This document shows, piece after piece, positions 27,940-39,184 of a DNA stretch of 64,000 nt (position 1 is its first letter; each line of letters opens with the position of its first letter). The stretch spans positions 1 through 64,000 of the forward strand of contig LSSK01000318.1 of the NCBI GenBank assembly GCA_001969505.1. The letters run 5' to 3'. The notes under the pieces are model-generated. The model did no database searches. It was not told where the DNA came from and saw only the letters and a program-made list of their open reading frames with translations. This stretch comes from Zancudomyces culisetae (Eukaryota > Kickxellomycota > Harpellomycetes > Harpellales > Legeriomycetaceae). Position numbers and translations under genes: made by a program.

Positions 27940-30468
27940 TTAATAGGAATGCTTAACGACCCAGTCAATGGCATCGGCAACATTGTGGTTTGCAGCCTTG
28001 GTGTACCAGGCCTTTGCAGTGGAAAGATCTTTGGAAAAAGGCAACTCTAGTGTTTTGGTCATGGAGGATGAAATAATTGTAGTTTCGGGATCGTGGAACC
28101 AAGCAAGTTTGTATTCAGCGGTTGGATATCCTTGCACAGCAGACTTTTCGCACCATCTATATGCTTGAGAAAGAAACTCTAGTTGGTTGGGGGATTCAGA
28201 TAGCTCATTCTTAGCCTTGGCCAGGTACATTCTGCACAGCGAATATTGCGCTTCCTTGTGGCCAAGGTTTGCAGCTGTATGATAGGAAGCAAAGGCAATG
28301 CGGTGACTCCTCAAAAACTCATGGTCGCCAGTTTCGTGCAGACAGCCCAACAGATAGTGTGCTGGAGGGTATCCAAGGGTGGCAGCATGAAACAGCGACG
28401 AGTGGGCCAGCTCAGGGTTGTAAGGAAACTCAGAAGATACGTCTATATGGACAGGTGGCTCGTGAAGGTACATCAGAGCTAAACAGTACGCGCCATATGG
28501 ACAATCCCGCGATGCAAACCGTGAAGAGAGCCGAAGGTATGCATGAGCATAGGAGAGATTCACAGACAAACCTAGCTCGCCGCACAAATATGCTATGGCT
28601 AGACGGTACGCTGCGGCGGGCTCATTCAGATGCGAGGCAAAGATGTACCACTGAAACGCCTTTTTGAAGTTGCGTTCGTTTTCATAGTGGATTGCTAGTG
28701 TCATTGCCGAACTTGCGTGACCCAGTTTTGCAGCTGCTGCGTAGTACTTGATCGCCTTGAGAACATTTTTCTGCTTGCTATATATTTTTCCGTTATAATA
28801 CCAGTCTGCCTTGATAAATATAGCCTCGGCAACATTATCGCTGGCTAGCCGATCAACCCAATATTTGGCCAGTTCCAGTACACGACCTCGATCTGCCCTG
28901 AAGATTGCTGTTGGAAGCTTGTTTAGGAAATATTGCGCATATTTACTCACATTGTTTTGCTGTTTGTCCATTTCCTCCAACGTTTCGGCCGATTTAATCA
29001 GATATTTGGCGAACTCCAACTGAATAGAGATTCCTTCCCGACCTCGCTTGTTTTGCAGTTTTGCCAATCGGTTATATTCTTCAATATCTCCTATTTTTAA
29101 TTTGTTTGCTTTTGGTGATCCTTTTACCTCTGCCAGTGTACGATGTATCGACATTACTGACCCTCCGATCCTGGAATATCCCACTATCTCTCCCTTTTTA
29201 TCTTTTTTCGTTTGATTGTCATCATTTGGTTTTCGAATCTCCCCTTCTTCTATCTCAAAAACCAGCGCATCCTTTTCTTTTTCTTCCTGATAACCCGCTA
29301 AATTTGGATCAGTTATATCATTTAATCTTGGATCTGTTTGAGAATCGTTTATCGGTAGAGTTCTCGTCAGCTCAGAAGTGTAGTCTACACAACTATTCTC
29401 GATATGCTTACCTCTATCTTCCAGATGCTTGACATTTTCGCCTTGCCCACCCCTGGGCGACATGGCCTTATACGCAGAATAAACTTCTTGTACCTCTTTG
29501 CTTTTTTGCAACAGCTCTTTTTCTTTTTCAACCGTGCTTTCATCCATACTTGTCATAGATACTGCTGAAATTGATATAATTGAAGGCGGTCGTCTGGAGT
29601 TTCTTTTTTGAGAAGTTCCCGCACTTTCAACACTACTACTTCTTGCTCTGCTATACGTATTTTGCGATTCCGTAAAACTATCTTGGCTCTTGCTACATCT
29701 ATTATCGCTGCTTTTTTGGGTTACACCGTATGTTTTGCCGTGCTTTAGGTCAAAATAAAATGGATTGTTGCTGTTGACCCGACTTTCCCTTGCGCTGTCC
29801 TTTGTTCTTGTTGATCCTCGTTTTTTAAATTCTTTTTCCTTCAGCTTATATAACGAAGCATCCGAACCCTTTCTACTCTTTGTACTCTTGTTGCTCTTTA
29901 TACTACCTGTACTAAATTTACGTCCTAGTTTTACACTTTTTCTTTTACTGTCATCTGTTGTGCCTATGTCTCTGTTTAGTTCCGAAAAAAACTCGGAGAC
30001 CTTTTCATCACCACTAGCATATGTTTCACCTGTAGATGATGTTGTGTTGTTTGGTGATCGATATACACCACTCATTGAATACCTAGACTCACTCCTCTCG
30101 TACGAAAGATTTGTTTTGGAACTCCCCCTCGTTCGGCTCAATAGCATCAAGTCGCTGTTGTTGTTACTCACCGGTTCTGTAATACTTGGATCATATTTTA
30201 CGTTTGTAAACAAACTATACGACAGTCCAGTATCTTGGGAATGTGCGTCTATATCGTTGTGTTTATTGATATCCTCTTGTGTCTTAAGATTTCTCGCTTC
30301 AAAAGCCTGTGTACCGTCAAACCAATTTAGTATCTCCATATCACCCATTGTGGTGTCTTCTATGCTTAGTTTAGGCAACCCCATGAAAATGCTACTTTCT
30401 TGCCTTCGGCCGCTTCCCATAACCGCCATATTGATACTTATTTTGTCTTTGTTGTCTCTTTTGTGCAC
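27940..30468 (-). CDS. Sel1-repeat protein of the Skt5/Chs4 chitin-synthase-activator type
   Basis: An 842-residue single-exon protein. The N-terminal ~480 residues are Ser/Lys-rich and disordered. Residues about 500-840 hold around seven Sel1 (TPR-like) repeats, for example AIKYYAAAAKLGHASSAM, AFQWYIFASHLNEPAAAYRL and ASYHTAANLGHKEAQY. Fungal proteins of this layout (Skt5/Chs4) activate and localise class IV chitin synthase at the bud neck or septum. The C-terminus ends VVKHSY, so the farnesylation CaaX box of yeast Chs4 is absent; this resembles the Shc1 or other Skt5-like paralogues. The exact paralogue is undetermined. Confidence 0.78.
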   Translation of the reverse strand: MHKRDNKDKISINMAVMGSGRRQESSIFMGLPKLSIEDTTMGDMEILNWFDGTQAFEARNLKTQEDINKHNDIDAHSQDTGLSYSLFTNVKYDPSITEPVSNNNSDLMLLSRTRGSSKTNLSYERSESRYSMSGVYRSPNNTTSSTGETYASGDEKVSEFFSELNRDIGTTDDSKRKSVKLGRKFSTGSIKSNKSTKSRKGSDASLYKLKEKEFKKRGSTRTKDSARESRVNSNNPFYFDLKHGKTYGVTQKSSDNRCSKSQDSFTESQNTYSRARSSSVESAGTSQKRNSRRPPSIISISAVSMTSMDESTVEKEKELLQKSKEVQEVYSAYKAMSPRGGQGENVKHLEDRGKHIENSCVDYTSELTRTLPINDSQTDPRLNDITDPNLAGYQEEKEKDALVFEIEEGEIRKPNDDNQTKKDKKGEIVGYSRIGGSVMSIHRTLAEVKGSPKANKLKIGDIEEYNRLAKLQNKRGREGISIQLEFAKYLIKSAETLEEMDKQQNNVSKYAQYFLNKLPTAIFRADRGRVLELAKYWVDRLASDNVAEAIFIKADWYYNGKIYSKQKNVLKAIKYYAAAAKLGHASSAMTLAIHYENERNFKKAFQWYIFASHLNEPAAAYRLAIAYLCGELGLSVNLSYAHAYLRLSSRFASRDCPYGAYCLALMYLHEPPVHIDVSSEFPYNPELAHSSLFHAATLGYPPAHYLLGCLHETGDHEFLRSHRIAFASYHTAANLGHKEAQYSLCRMYLAKAKNELSESPNQLEFLSQAYRWCEKSAVQGYPTAEYKLAWFHDPETTIISSSMTKTLELPFSKDLSTAKAWYTKAANHNVADAIDWVVKHSY

Positions 30469-33127
30469 TCTGTATGTGTATGCGTATATGTATGTTTATG
30501 TTTATGTTTATGTGCTTAAATGTGTGTATATGATGTGGCTGGCTATTTATCCTAGCTTTTTAAGTTTTTGAAAAGAAAGGCTAATGGTATTTAATCCCAA
30601 TATGTTTGTTAGTGTTGGACTTAGTTTGCTTTTGGTGTTTTATACAATTTTTTTTTAGCAAGATCTTTTTTACGTATTTATATGGTGTAGTTTTGTTTAT
30701 TTATTTTGTGTTCAAAACTTTGGAACTTGACTTTACGATAGTTACTATTTCCAGCCAGACGTTTTTTTTTATTACATAGCTTTTGCACCTGTGTCACTAA
30801 GTTACCAATTTTCGACAATATATATAAATCTGGTTTTATAAATCTGATATGTTCAAAAGTTGGAATAAACAGTCCTGGATTATTCACTTTGTCGGTTTTA
30901 TCGTTGTGATATCGCCTGTATTTTAACAAATGTTGATACGTGCTAAATCAATGGCTTTTAAAATAATTCAAACTATCTCGATAAATAAGTATAACTTGAA
31001 CCTGCAAACCTACAATATACCTTTTACTTAGCACTTCATTTTTAAAGGAATATCATCTGAATTTATTGCTAGTTAATTACGTATTTGTGTCTTTACCTTG
31101 TGAAAGTGAAAGTGTAAGTGTAAGAGAGCAACAGGCAAATTGATCAGAGAATTAATAAGCAAATATATCAGCTTTGTTTGCATCAAATGAAATAACTCGA
31201 TGTCTAATTTCATTTCACAACCCAAAATTTTCTACAAGTTTTAGACTTAGCAAATGAAATCGTCATTCCGTCCCAACTTCCCATTTTGCACGATTTTTTT
31301 TTTGGTGTTTCTCATTTTTCAAAATAGCAATTATGATAGGTTTATTCCATAATTTTTTTCTAATTCCGAAATTTAAAAAAATAAAGTACACTCTTTGGGC
31401 AAATGTTTAATTGAGGGTTGGTGATGCTACCCCATCTCTACCAGCTTAGTGCCCACTCTTCAATAATTCGTTCAAACTAGAAGCCCAGCTACTATTTATA
31501 GCGTTCTTGTACCATACTTAAAACGCATAAGAATACCATTGTATATTTGCGTCCCTAAAGCTGATAGTGCGGCCAGCATAATGCATTTTGTTCCAATACA
31601 CATTTTTCTCGCTTTGAAACATTTCAACCTCTAAAAAGCTCAGCATTTCGGTACTTTGAGAGCATCATCCACTTACCTTGTTTTAATTTATTTTATTCTG
31701 CATTTGGTCATCAAGTTGAGCAAACGCAAAGCCATGTTTGAGGTCTTTTGTTTCAGCTGTTGTCTCCATCTTTTAACAAGGTCTTGAATGATTCTTTGAA
31801 CATTTATGGGCTCACTTTTTTTTTACTGCTTTTTCAAGACAAATAGTAAATTTTAACAAAGACAAAGGCCGAGCGATTAGAAGAGTTTGAATGTTTATGA
31901 GCACAAACTCAACAAGTAAAAATAACCTTTAGTCTTTCATAAGTACATAGACAGATTAGCATCATGTTCAAACATCATTCACTTTTCTGGTCAAACCAGC
32001 CTGGTAATAAACTGTCTATGTACAAAAATGACTGGTTAACACCTCGACACCACCCCACTCCATCCTCGCTCCCTTCTCAACTCGGTTTACTCGCCTACTC
32101 GGCTTAAGGATAATCACAAAAAAAATTGTTTCTTTTTTAAATATTTATTTTACACTCACTCTTATACTGTAAATAGAAACACCAACTTAATTCCTACTTG
32201 GAATAACACTCTCTATTCACAGTGTGGAAAAGTAAAAGTCTTATATCGCCTTTTTTATTAAATAATGTTATCAATGTATATCTAAACAACATATATAGCT
32301 TTTCCCATTCTCAATTCTGGCTACTAGACTTTAAACTTGTACCTAATCTACTAACCCTTTATCTTTCGGACTTTATGTATTTCGCTTTTGTTTATTTGCA
32401 TTAATTCCCATTAATATATATTTGCGCCGGTTTATGTAACATACGTGACTAGTTGGAAATAGCTGGGATTGTTATTACTTAACTAACCATCTATTTTCTT
32501 AGCTATCAGCTTTAAAATATACTTTAAAGATCTTGTCTATTCCCAACATTACCTCCACCTATTTTTATTTCAAACTTGTTCATTTACTTGGTATGCCAAA
32601 CAGGTCGTTTTTAAACATGGCCGTTTGTTTAGCTTTTGAATGTCAACAAAAAGAAAAGGATGTATTAGTAAAATCCAGAGCCATTTAAAAGCTATATAGT
32701 ACCCCTAATATACACAGTCTCATGTGTTTGCGCTAGTTAAAATATACACCAAGCATAAGCCTATCCCTCTAGGGTTGGTATAATAACCTTGGTTTCTTTT
32801 GTGTTTTTAATGATATATAGAAACGTACATATCCTTTCGAATAGTGAAAAAAGGTAGCTGGAATCAGCACCAATAATATCCCTCACCCTCCTCCTCCCCT
32901 TTGGCACTGACACCATTTCTTCTATAAAAAAATCGCGAATATTTTATAATATCTTCAATATAGAAAGCTAGGATCTCAGAATCCAGTATTAAGTGAATGA
33001 AGTCAAAATATCATTAACTGTTGATAAAGTATATTGCCTTGTGTAAAAAAAATCAATCATATGCATAAAAAAAGCACAAATAGGTAAGTGTATATAGTAC
33101 GATATTTAAACGAGAAACTAAGTATGT
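30469..33127. other. Long spacer (2.7 kb), no recognisable gene
   Basis: It contains a TG/TATG-type microsatellite at about 30475-30535 (the leader of the Sel1 gene) and several homopolymer T/A runs. I found no domain-bearing reading frame or splice-linked exons. Confidence 0.5.
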
Positions 33128-34072
33128 TTAATCACTCTTGTGAAGCAATTTCTTGACACCTTCTTCATACTCCTTCTTGTTTTTGGCAAAAATGTCTTTA
33201 TATTTTTGTTTTTCTGATTCTGGCAATGCTCTCCACTGAGTGGCAATATCTTTGAAGTGGTCAGTTACTTTCTTTGACTTGTCAGATTTGACTGAAGCGA
33301 AACGGTCAGCGAAAAACAATGAAAATGAAGTCGCTGGTCTCTTTGGAAGACGGGGATCGTCAAGCAATCTTAATTCTGACTTCTTCTCGCTCTTTAGAGT
33401 AACGTTTCTTCTCCTTCTACGGGAGTTTTCAAGTTTAACGAGATCTATATCAGTAGTAGCCCACCACTTTTCTGCCTCTTCTTTTCTACGCGCGTTTTCC
33501 TCCTTGGCTTTGGCAATGTATTCATGCTTTTGTGCATCGGTCAAGGATTTCCAGCTTTGGGCAGCATCTTGCATATTTTTCTTTACGGAGCCAGTTTGCT
33601 GTTTGAAAAACTCGATCACAAAGGCAACATAGGGTGTTATTGCTCTCGAGCTTGGTGGTCGTAAAAGTGCTGTCTTTCTGTTGATCTTGGCTTCGCGGAT
33701 AGCGGCTTTTGTTGGTGCTCTCTTTGTGCGACCAACTCCGAGTTTCTTGACCTTCTTGGCCTTTGGCTTCTTTGCCTTCTTGACCTTCTTGGGCTTCTTC
33801 GCCATTTGAGGTTTTTTAGCTTTGCTAGCCCTTTTAGTTTGTGAAGACTTTCTTGTTACACCAGCAGATTTTCCGGCTCTTCCCTTGGTCGCGTTTGAAT
33901 TTGTATTTCTAGCTACAAGATTGGATGACGTCAGGCTAAAAGCCCTAACAGCAACAGCCCTCAAATTGGCACTTGAGACTACATTCTTACAGACTGAAAG
34001 GCGAATGTTCGAGATTCCCTTGGATAATATCGGCCTTGATTGAATTGTGATTTTCGTTACTAGTCCAGACAT
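33128..34072 (-). CDS. Mitochondrial two-HMG-box nucleoid protein (Abf2/TFAM-like)
   Basis: A 314-residue protein. Residues 1-58 are Arg/Ser/Val-rich with few acids, a mitochondrial presequence. A Lys/Pro/Ala-rich linker (about 77-118) resembles histone H1 tails. HMG box A spans about 140-204 (ITPYVAFVIEFFKQQ, AAQSWKSLTDAQKHEY). Box B spans about 242-308 (PKRPATSFSLFFADRF, IATQWRALPESEKQKYKD). Two boxes plus a presequence match Abf2/TFAM proteins that bend and package mtDNA. The extra basic linker before box A makes it longer than yeast Abf2 (183 residues). Single exon. Confidence 0.82.
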   Translation of the reverse strand: MSGLVTKITIQSRPILSKGISNIRLSVCKNVVSSANLRAVAVRAFSLTSSNLVARNTNSNATKGRAGKSAGVTRKSSQTKRASKAKKPQMAKKPKKVKKAKKPKAKKVKKLGVGRTKRAPTKAAIREAKINRKTALLRPPSSRAITPYVAFVIEFFKQQTGSVKKNMQDAAQSWKSLTDAQKHEYIAKAKEENARRKEEAEKWWATTDIDLVKLENSRRRRRNVTLKSEKKSELRLLDDPRLPKRPATSFSLFFADRFASVKSDKSKKVTDHFKDIATQWRALPESEKQKYKDIFAKNKKEYEEGVKKLLHKSD

Positions 34073-35311
34073 GATGTATATTATTTCTTTATATTTTCGT
34101 TGTATGTTTTAATATTCTCTTCAAAGCGTGTAAAATATCAGAAATTATAATATTTTTTAGTGGATATTTGAACGAAAAATTTTAGCAATTATAATCACCA
34201 AAGCTAGCGGCTAATGAAAACAACACTTAGTGTTTTTGCTTTAATTTACCATGTCACAGGTTGCAAAAGTTGCTGCAATTATATAATATTGCATTTAAAG
34301 CCCAGCCAATGGCTGCAAAATTATTAACCTCCTGCGAAGCCCTCCTGAAATATTATTTTACTACAGATAAGTTTTTGTCAAATTGTGTTTACATTTTAAA
34401 TTGCTATTCTTTGTAAACATGAAGATAAGCTTCGTGGAATTGACTATTTCTATTGGATTCTTCTCTACGTGTTGCTAGCACAGTCAAGAAAAAAAGACTA
34501 AAACAATTCATATCAGCCAAATCTTGTGTTGAGAAAAGATTGCTGAAAAGTACACTAGCGCTGATAATAGAGATATCTCAAGTTTATTAGAGGTTGTATG
34601 GTTCTCCTGTCCAATAAACAAAAAAAAACCTCAACACATCTTCAGTCACGAAAGGTTTTTCTTTTACAAGATAAGAGATGCCTGCACAATCTACCAGGAA
34701 AACGGACACTTAATGCGCAAAAAGCTTTTGTGTAGGGTTCTGTTCTTCTAAAAAAAACCAAAAAAAAAAAGAGTAGCTAAACCCTGGTAAAGAAGCAGCG
34801 TGGACATATTTCATGGTTTAAAACAAAAGTTTGTACAAGTGCTTGAGTTTTCTACGCAGGCTAGTATTATTATACCGAGGTAATCATGATAAAAGAGAAA
34901 AAGCCAGCTTTCTAAAGCTCGGCTAAAAAAAAATGCTGTACTTCAAACCACTTGGCAGGGTAGCTTCGGCCAATTTTGCTTTATATATCACACTGTCAAG
35001 TGTCTGTCACTTTTTGGGTTGATATTGATACTAGCTAATAGTGTATGGTAGCTCGATCTACAAGACGTCTTTCTTTAAATACGCGAAAGTTAATCTGCAA
35101 CTTTGTCCAACTTGTTTATTATTTACTTGTTTTTTTTTTTTTAGAAAAAAAGTGCCACATGGTAAAATTGGTAGCTCAGGGTGAGGGTGATTAATAAGAC
35201 CAAGTAAAATGCTATTAAAGTATAATTATTGAGACGGTACCATACCTTTACTAGCGTCACTGAGGGAGGGAGATTGGATTGAAAAAATAAAATAAAAATA
35301 AAAGGAATAAA
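34073..35311. other. Spacer, no recognisable gene
   Basis: A 1.24-kb spacer with several poly-A/T runs (for example near 34750 and 35130). No gene or RNA supported. Confidence 0.5.
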
Positions 35312-37147
35312 CTAGTAAGGTTGTGGTAGGGCCAAATGAGGGATATAAACCTGGTAGGGTACAGTACCATCATTGCTCGCTTTTTGTACATGTATATGAG
35401 CAATCACACCCTTTGATGAAAGATCTTCTGCAAAAGAAGCAAAGTTTCTTCGGCCTAGCAACTTTTTATTGTTATTTGGAGGGGTCTTTCCATTGACGTC
35501 TTGAGTAAAAAGCTCGTACATAATCTCGTCAGTATATTCATCTAGATCAAATGTTTTTGAACCATAGTGTGCGAGGCGTATCACAGAGTTAGGCGGAGGA
35601 GTGTTAACTATAGCCGAAGAAATAATTTGCTGCATCATTCTGTAGTCATTCTCGGGAAGAAGCTTCAATTTTCTGGTTGCAAACCGGCCAGCTCCACAAC
35701 AGTGGACATCACCAGCAACAAAAGTTACTCTGATTCCTCTTGATTTTGCCAGGAGCTGAAGTCGCAAAATAAATTGTTTTCTTTCTTGCATGTGAATTGC
35801 GGCAGTCCAGTGATCATTTAAGTCGTCCAATAACTCTGGTTCGCCAAACTGATTCATAACACTGGCTAATGTTCCATCTTCTTTGAAAACACCTAGTGAA
35901 GTTAACCCCGACTTTTTCATAAAGTTCATTCCTGATTCCACATAAGTCAGTCTGGGGTACAGAATGGGTACGCCAAGCAACACAAAGAGATGTCTAGTTG
36001 ATGGTGGCAGGTTATCCAATCGTGCAAAGATTTCATGGTATGCATTGTCACTAACTATTTTGGGCAGAGTGCGCTCATAGCGAGTGTCAACACCAATAAC
36101 TGAACTAAAAGGTCCCATTTGCTTTAAAAATGTAAAGCCTGTGTTTCCAAAATACCCATGTTTTCGGGAAAGATCAATATTTGTCTGCGCCTGGAATAGG
36201 AGCCAATACTTGAACGCATACTTTTTTATTCCCTGGAACACATTTGAGTTAAGTAGATATTCAGGGTATGATCCCCACCCATCAAAAATGTCGTGATCAT
36301 CAATAATAAACGAGGATGGTATTGTTGTGAGCGCATCCGTAAATCTGTTTGTGTGGAAAAACCTCTGCACGTATATAATAAAGTAAAAGTTATCGATGAA
36401 TTTCTCCATATCTGGTGTAAATGGGTACTGGCACCTATCTTCCTTGTTCCGAACCTTTAGGTAGTTTAACCAAACACGTCCTTTCCACAACGCATCCGCA
36501 TATAGCTGATCCCCTCCCCCAAACATTACATTAAACGGGAATGTTTCATGCTTGTTTAAAAGATCATCCCACACCACATTATCCCCACCAAGCTCGTTTT
36601 TTCTCTCTTCTGATACATTTGCTGACCATCCGTTACAAGTAAAGAAACACCATCTCCATCCACTTGTTTGACTTGGAACGGTAAATTTATAATACAACTT
36701 GTCATTATTGATTTCATAGAATATTTGCTTTTCGATACTGTAATCTAGCGTTACCCGAACATCAAATCTGTAGAACAATGTTTGCTCAAATTCCCCTATC
36801 TTTGTTGGTGTACCCAGAGTGGTTACGTTGATCGTGTGGTCATAAAATGTTATTGTTGGAACAGATGATGATCGTGGTACCAATACCATGACGCTTCCCA
36901 CCCATTCTGCTGTTGTCAAATCTGTGTCGACAAACATAATGATTGGTCCTAGAATCCCATCCCTTCTGCGACTGTGTTTTGGCATACCATTTTCGTTAAA
37001 ATGCGCATAGTAGTTGTAGTCGCTTTCTTTGAGATCTTTTGGAAATTCTCCAAACATCTCCTTGGGATTTATGCGGTTTGCATCTGGACTTTGGCTATCT
37101 TTTTGGTTCTTTTGAAATTCCTCTGGGTTTAGTGCTGGAAAATCCAT
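35312..37147 (-). CDS. PhoD-like metallophosphatase-domain protein, paralogue 1
   Basis: A 611-residue single-exon protein. It has the metal-site motifs of the eukaryotic PhoD-like family: GGGDQLYADA (about 206), IIDDHDIFDGWGSYP (about 281) and VTFVAGDVHCCG (about 474). Metal ligands are expected at the GD, DDHD and GDVH residues. Bacterial PhoD hydrolyses phosphodiesters; the fungal subgroup (PhoD_2) is poorly characterised, and some members are reported at membranes. No signal peptide or transmembrane segment is evident. It lies divergent to its paralogue at 39185, across a 2-kb spacer. Confidence 0.82.
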   Translation of the reverse strand: MDFPALNPEEFQKNQKDSQSPDANRINPKEMFGEFPKDLKESDYNYYAHFNENGMPKHSRRRDGILGPIIMFVDTDLTTAEWVGSVMVLVPRSSSVPTITFYDHTINVTTLGTPTKIGEFEQTLFYRFDVRVTLDYSIEKQIFYEINNDKLYYKFTVPSQTSGWRWCFFTCNGWSANVSEERKNELGGDNVVWDDLLNKHETFPFNVMFGGGDQLYADALWKGRVWLNYLKVRNKEDRCQYPFTPDMEKFIDNFYFIIYVQRFFHTNRFTDALTTIPSSFIIDDHDIFDGWGSYPEYLLNSNVFQGIKKYAFKYWLLFQAQTNIDLSRKHGYFGNTGFTFLKQMGPFSSVIGVDTRYERTLPKIVSDNAYHEIFARLDNLPPSTRHLFVLLGVPILYPRLTYVESGMNFMKKSGLTSLGVFKEDGTLASVMNQFGEPELLDDLNDHWTAAIHMQERKQFILRLQLLAKSRGIRVTFVAGDVHCCGAGRFATRKLKLLPENDYRMMQQIISSAIVNTPPPNSVIRLAHYGSKTFDLDEYTDEIMYELFTQDVNGKTPPNNNKKLLGRRNFASFAEDLSSKGVIAHIHVQKASNDGTVPYQVYIPHLALPQPY

Positions 37148-39184
37148 TTTTGTTTCCGTGTGTCAGTGGTTGCGCTATGTATAATTAAAAAATAATTATG
37201 ATCGGGTCACACTTGGAAAAGAGTGAAAACTAGTTGTTTAAGAATAATACTTTTTAAATATATCCTGTAAGCGGATAAAAAGCGGAGTTCAGTTTTGTAG
37301 TCTTATATTTTTTTTTCTGGGATACAGAAACAAGTCTTGGGGTTTTGCTTATATTACCCAAATAAAAATATTGCCGCGAATAATCAATTTGGTATCATCC
37401 CAGTAAATAGTGTAAATCACAGCTACACTATTTGTTTGTTCAGTGACTTGTTTGCATAAGCAAGTACTTTTTTCAGCTAAACCAAGCGAAATTTGTATTT
37501 AAAAAAAACTGCAGAGTCGTGAGGGAATTAACTGAACAAACAGTCTACACAGGCTATTTTACCCCCTTGAATACACCCAAGGTTTATCACATTGTCAAAA
37601 ATTCACGTTGGTTTTCATCACCATTTATTTGCCTCTTCGTTCATTTTTTTGTAATATCGTCCCAAAACCACAGATAATTACTGGAGATATTATGCAGTAG
37701 ACGCATATCGCCAAGCCAACTGATAAATTGGTCTTTATGTCGTGTTGCGACCTAATATTGTAACTTTATTTGATATCTCCTTTTTAACTAACTCTAAATA
37801 CTTACTGCTCAAAATACTGACTAACCAACTAACTAAATTACTTCTTTTTCAAGTCTTTATCTTCCTATTTTCTTCATCTCTAATTCACTGTGAGTTATCC
37901 AATTTACGTTAATATTTATTATCTAGAATTACTACTGTCAACCACAACAATAGTTTATACTACTACAAATTTTGAATAAATTCAAAATAGAGTATCACTA
38001 GGGTCATTTGATCAATTATATGCTTGGCAGTTACCTGTACTTTACATCACCATCACTATATAATTTTGTTAAGGTTTGCCTTTCGTGGATACAAATATGT
38101 TTTTAGTAGGTGAATTGTAAATGCAAACTTGAACATTTCACCTATCTAGCTTGTTGAACTTTTTCGGATTCATGACATGCCATGCCATCGTGGTAATACG
38201 TTGGTTGAACGTTCTTACTAACATATCTCGATTAGCTAATATAATAATAATAATAATAATAATAATATATATTTTAAATAGAATAGCCATGTTTATATAA
38301 GAGTTTTAATTCTTGTCACAACATAAACACTGAGCTATTCTTACCCAAGCTTAAGCATTTACATTGTAATTCGTTCCACATGCTCATAGTTAATGCAACA
38401 CAGAACGCTTAGCTTGAATCATAATGGAGAAGTTCGAAATGAATCCTTAAATTCGTATGTCTTTTGCAAGAGTAATTCATAGTGACACTAGTTTGGAGAG
38501 GGAGAGCTTGTAATGTTTTGGTGCAATACTTAACTAACGTTGTACTTGAGCTATGTAATTATGAGCTCTATCATATATCTAGTGTTTAAAGATATATATT
38601 TCAGATTATTATACGCTTGTCAATAGAAAAGAAAATTAAAAAACAAATATATATCTTATCATATAACACACAGCACTTTAAATAACTTATTCAAGAACAT
38701 CATCTCCAACCTATAAACACTTTTGAACTGATTTACAACGTATTTCCATATTCCAAAAATATACGACTGGAGGCAAGTAAACAAAAAACAAGTAAAAATA
38801 ACCGAGTAATACTCTATATATTGTTTTAAGTTTGTGATCCAGAAATATATTGAACTTTTATTGGAGGCTGGGCATTTATTTACTATGAAAACTTTACAAG
38901 CCACCCAATAGTATTTATACCAAATATAAATGGTACAAAGCATAAGTCTGCATTGGCTTTACAGTCCTGGAAATTCACCCAAAATGTGTTACTACCCTAG
39001 GTGATATTCTCCAGGATACTTTTTCTGTACTTAAAAGTTGTAGGCTTGTGTTTAATAATAATAAAAAACAGTATTTCATGAAAACTACACAGTTCATTGT
39101 TGTTTAAACATCACCGCTAATATCTATATAATAACCTCGGTTTTCGTATTATTTGAAAGCAATTGTCAACCAGAATATACAAAT
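37148..39184. other. Divergent spacer between the two PhoD-like paralogues
   Basis: A 2.04-kb AT-rich region with the promoters of both paralogues. It holds an AAT trinucleotide run at about 38240-38268. No gene is seen. Confidence 0.5.
38240..38268. repeat. AAT microsatellite
   Basis: About nine consecutive AAT/ATA units in the spacer between the PhoD-like genes. Confidence 0.8.
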
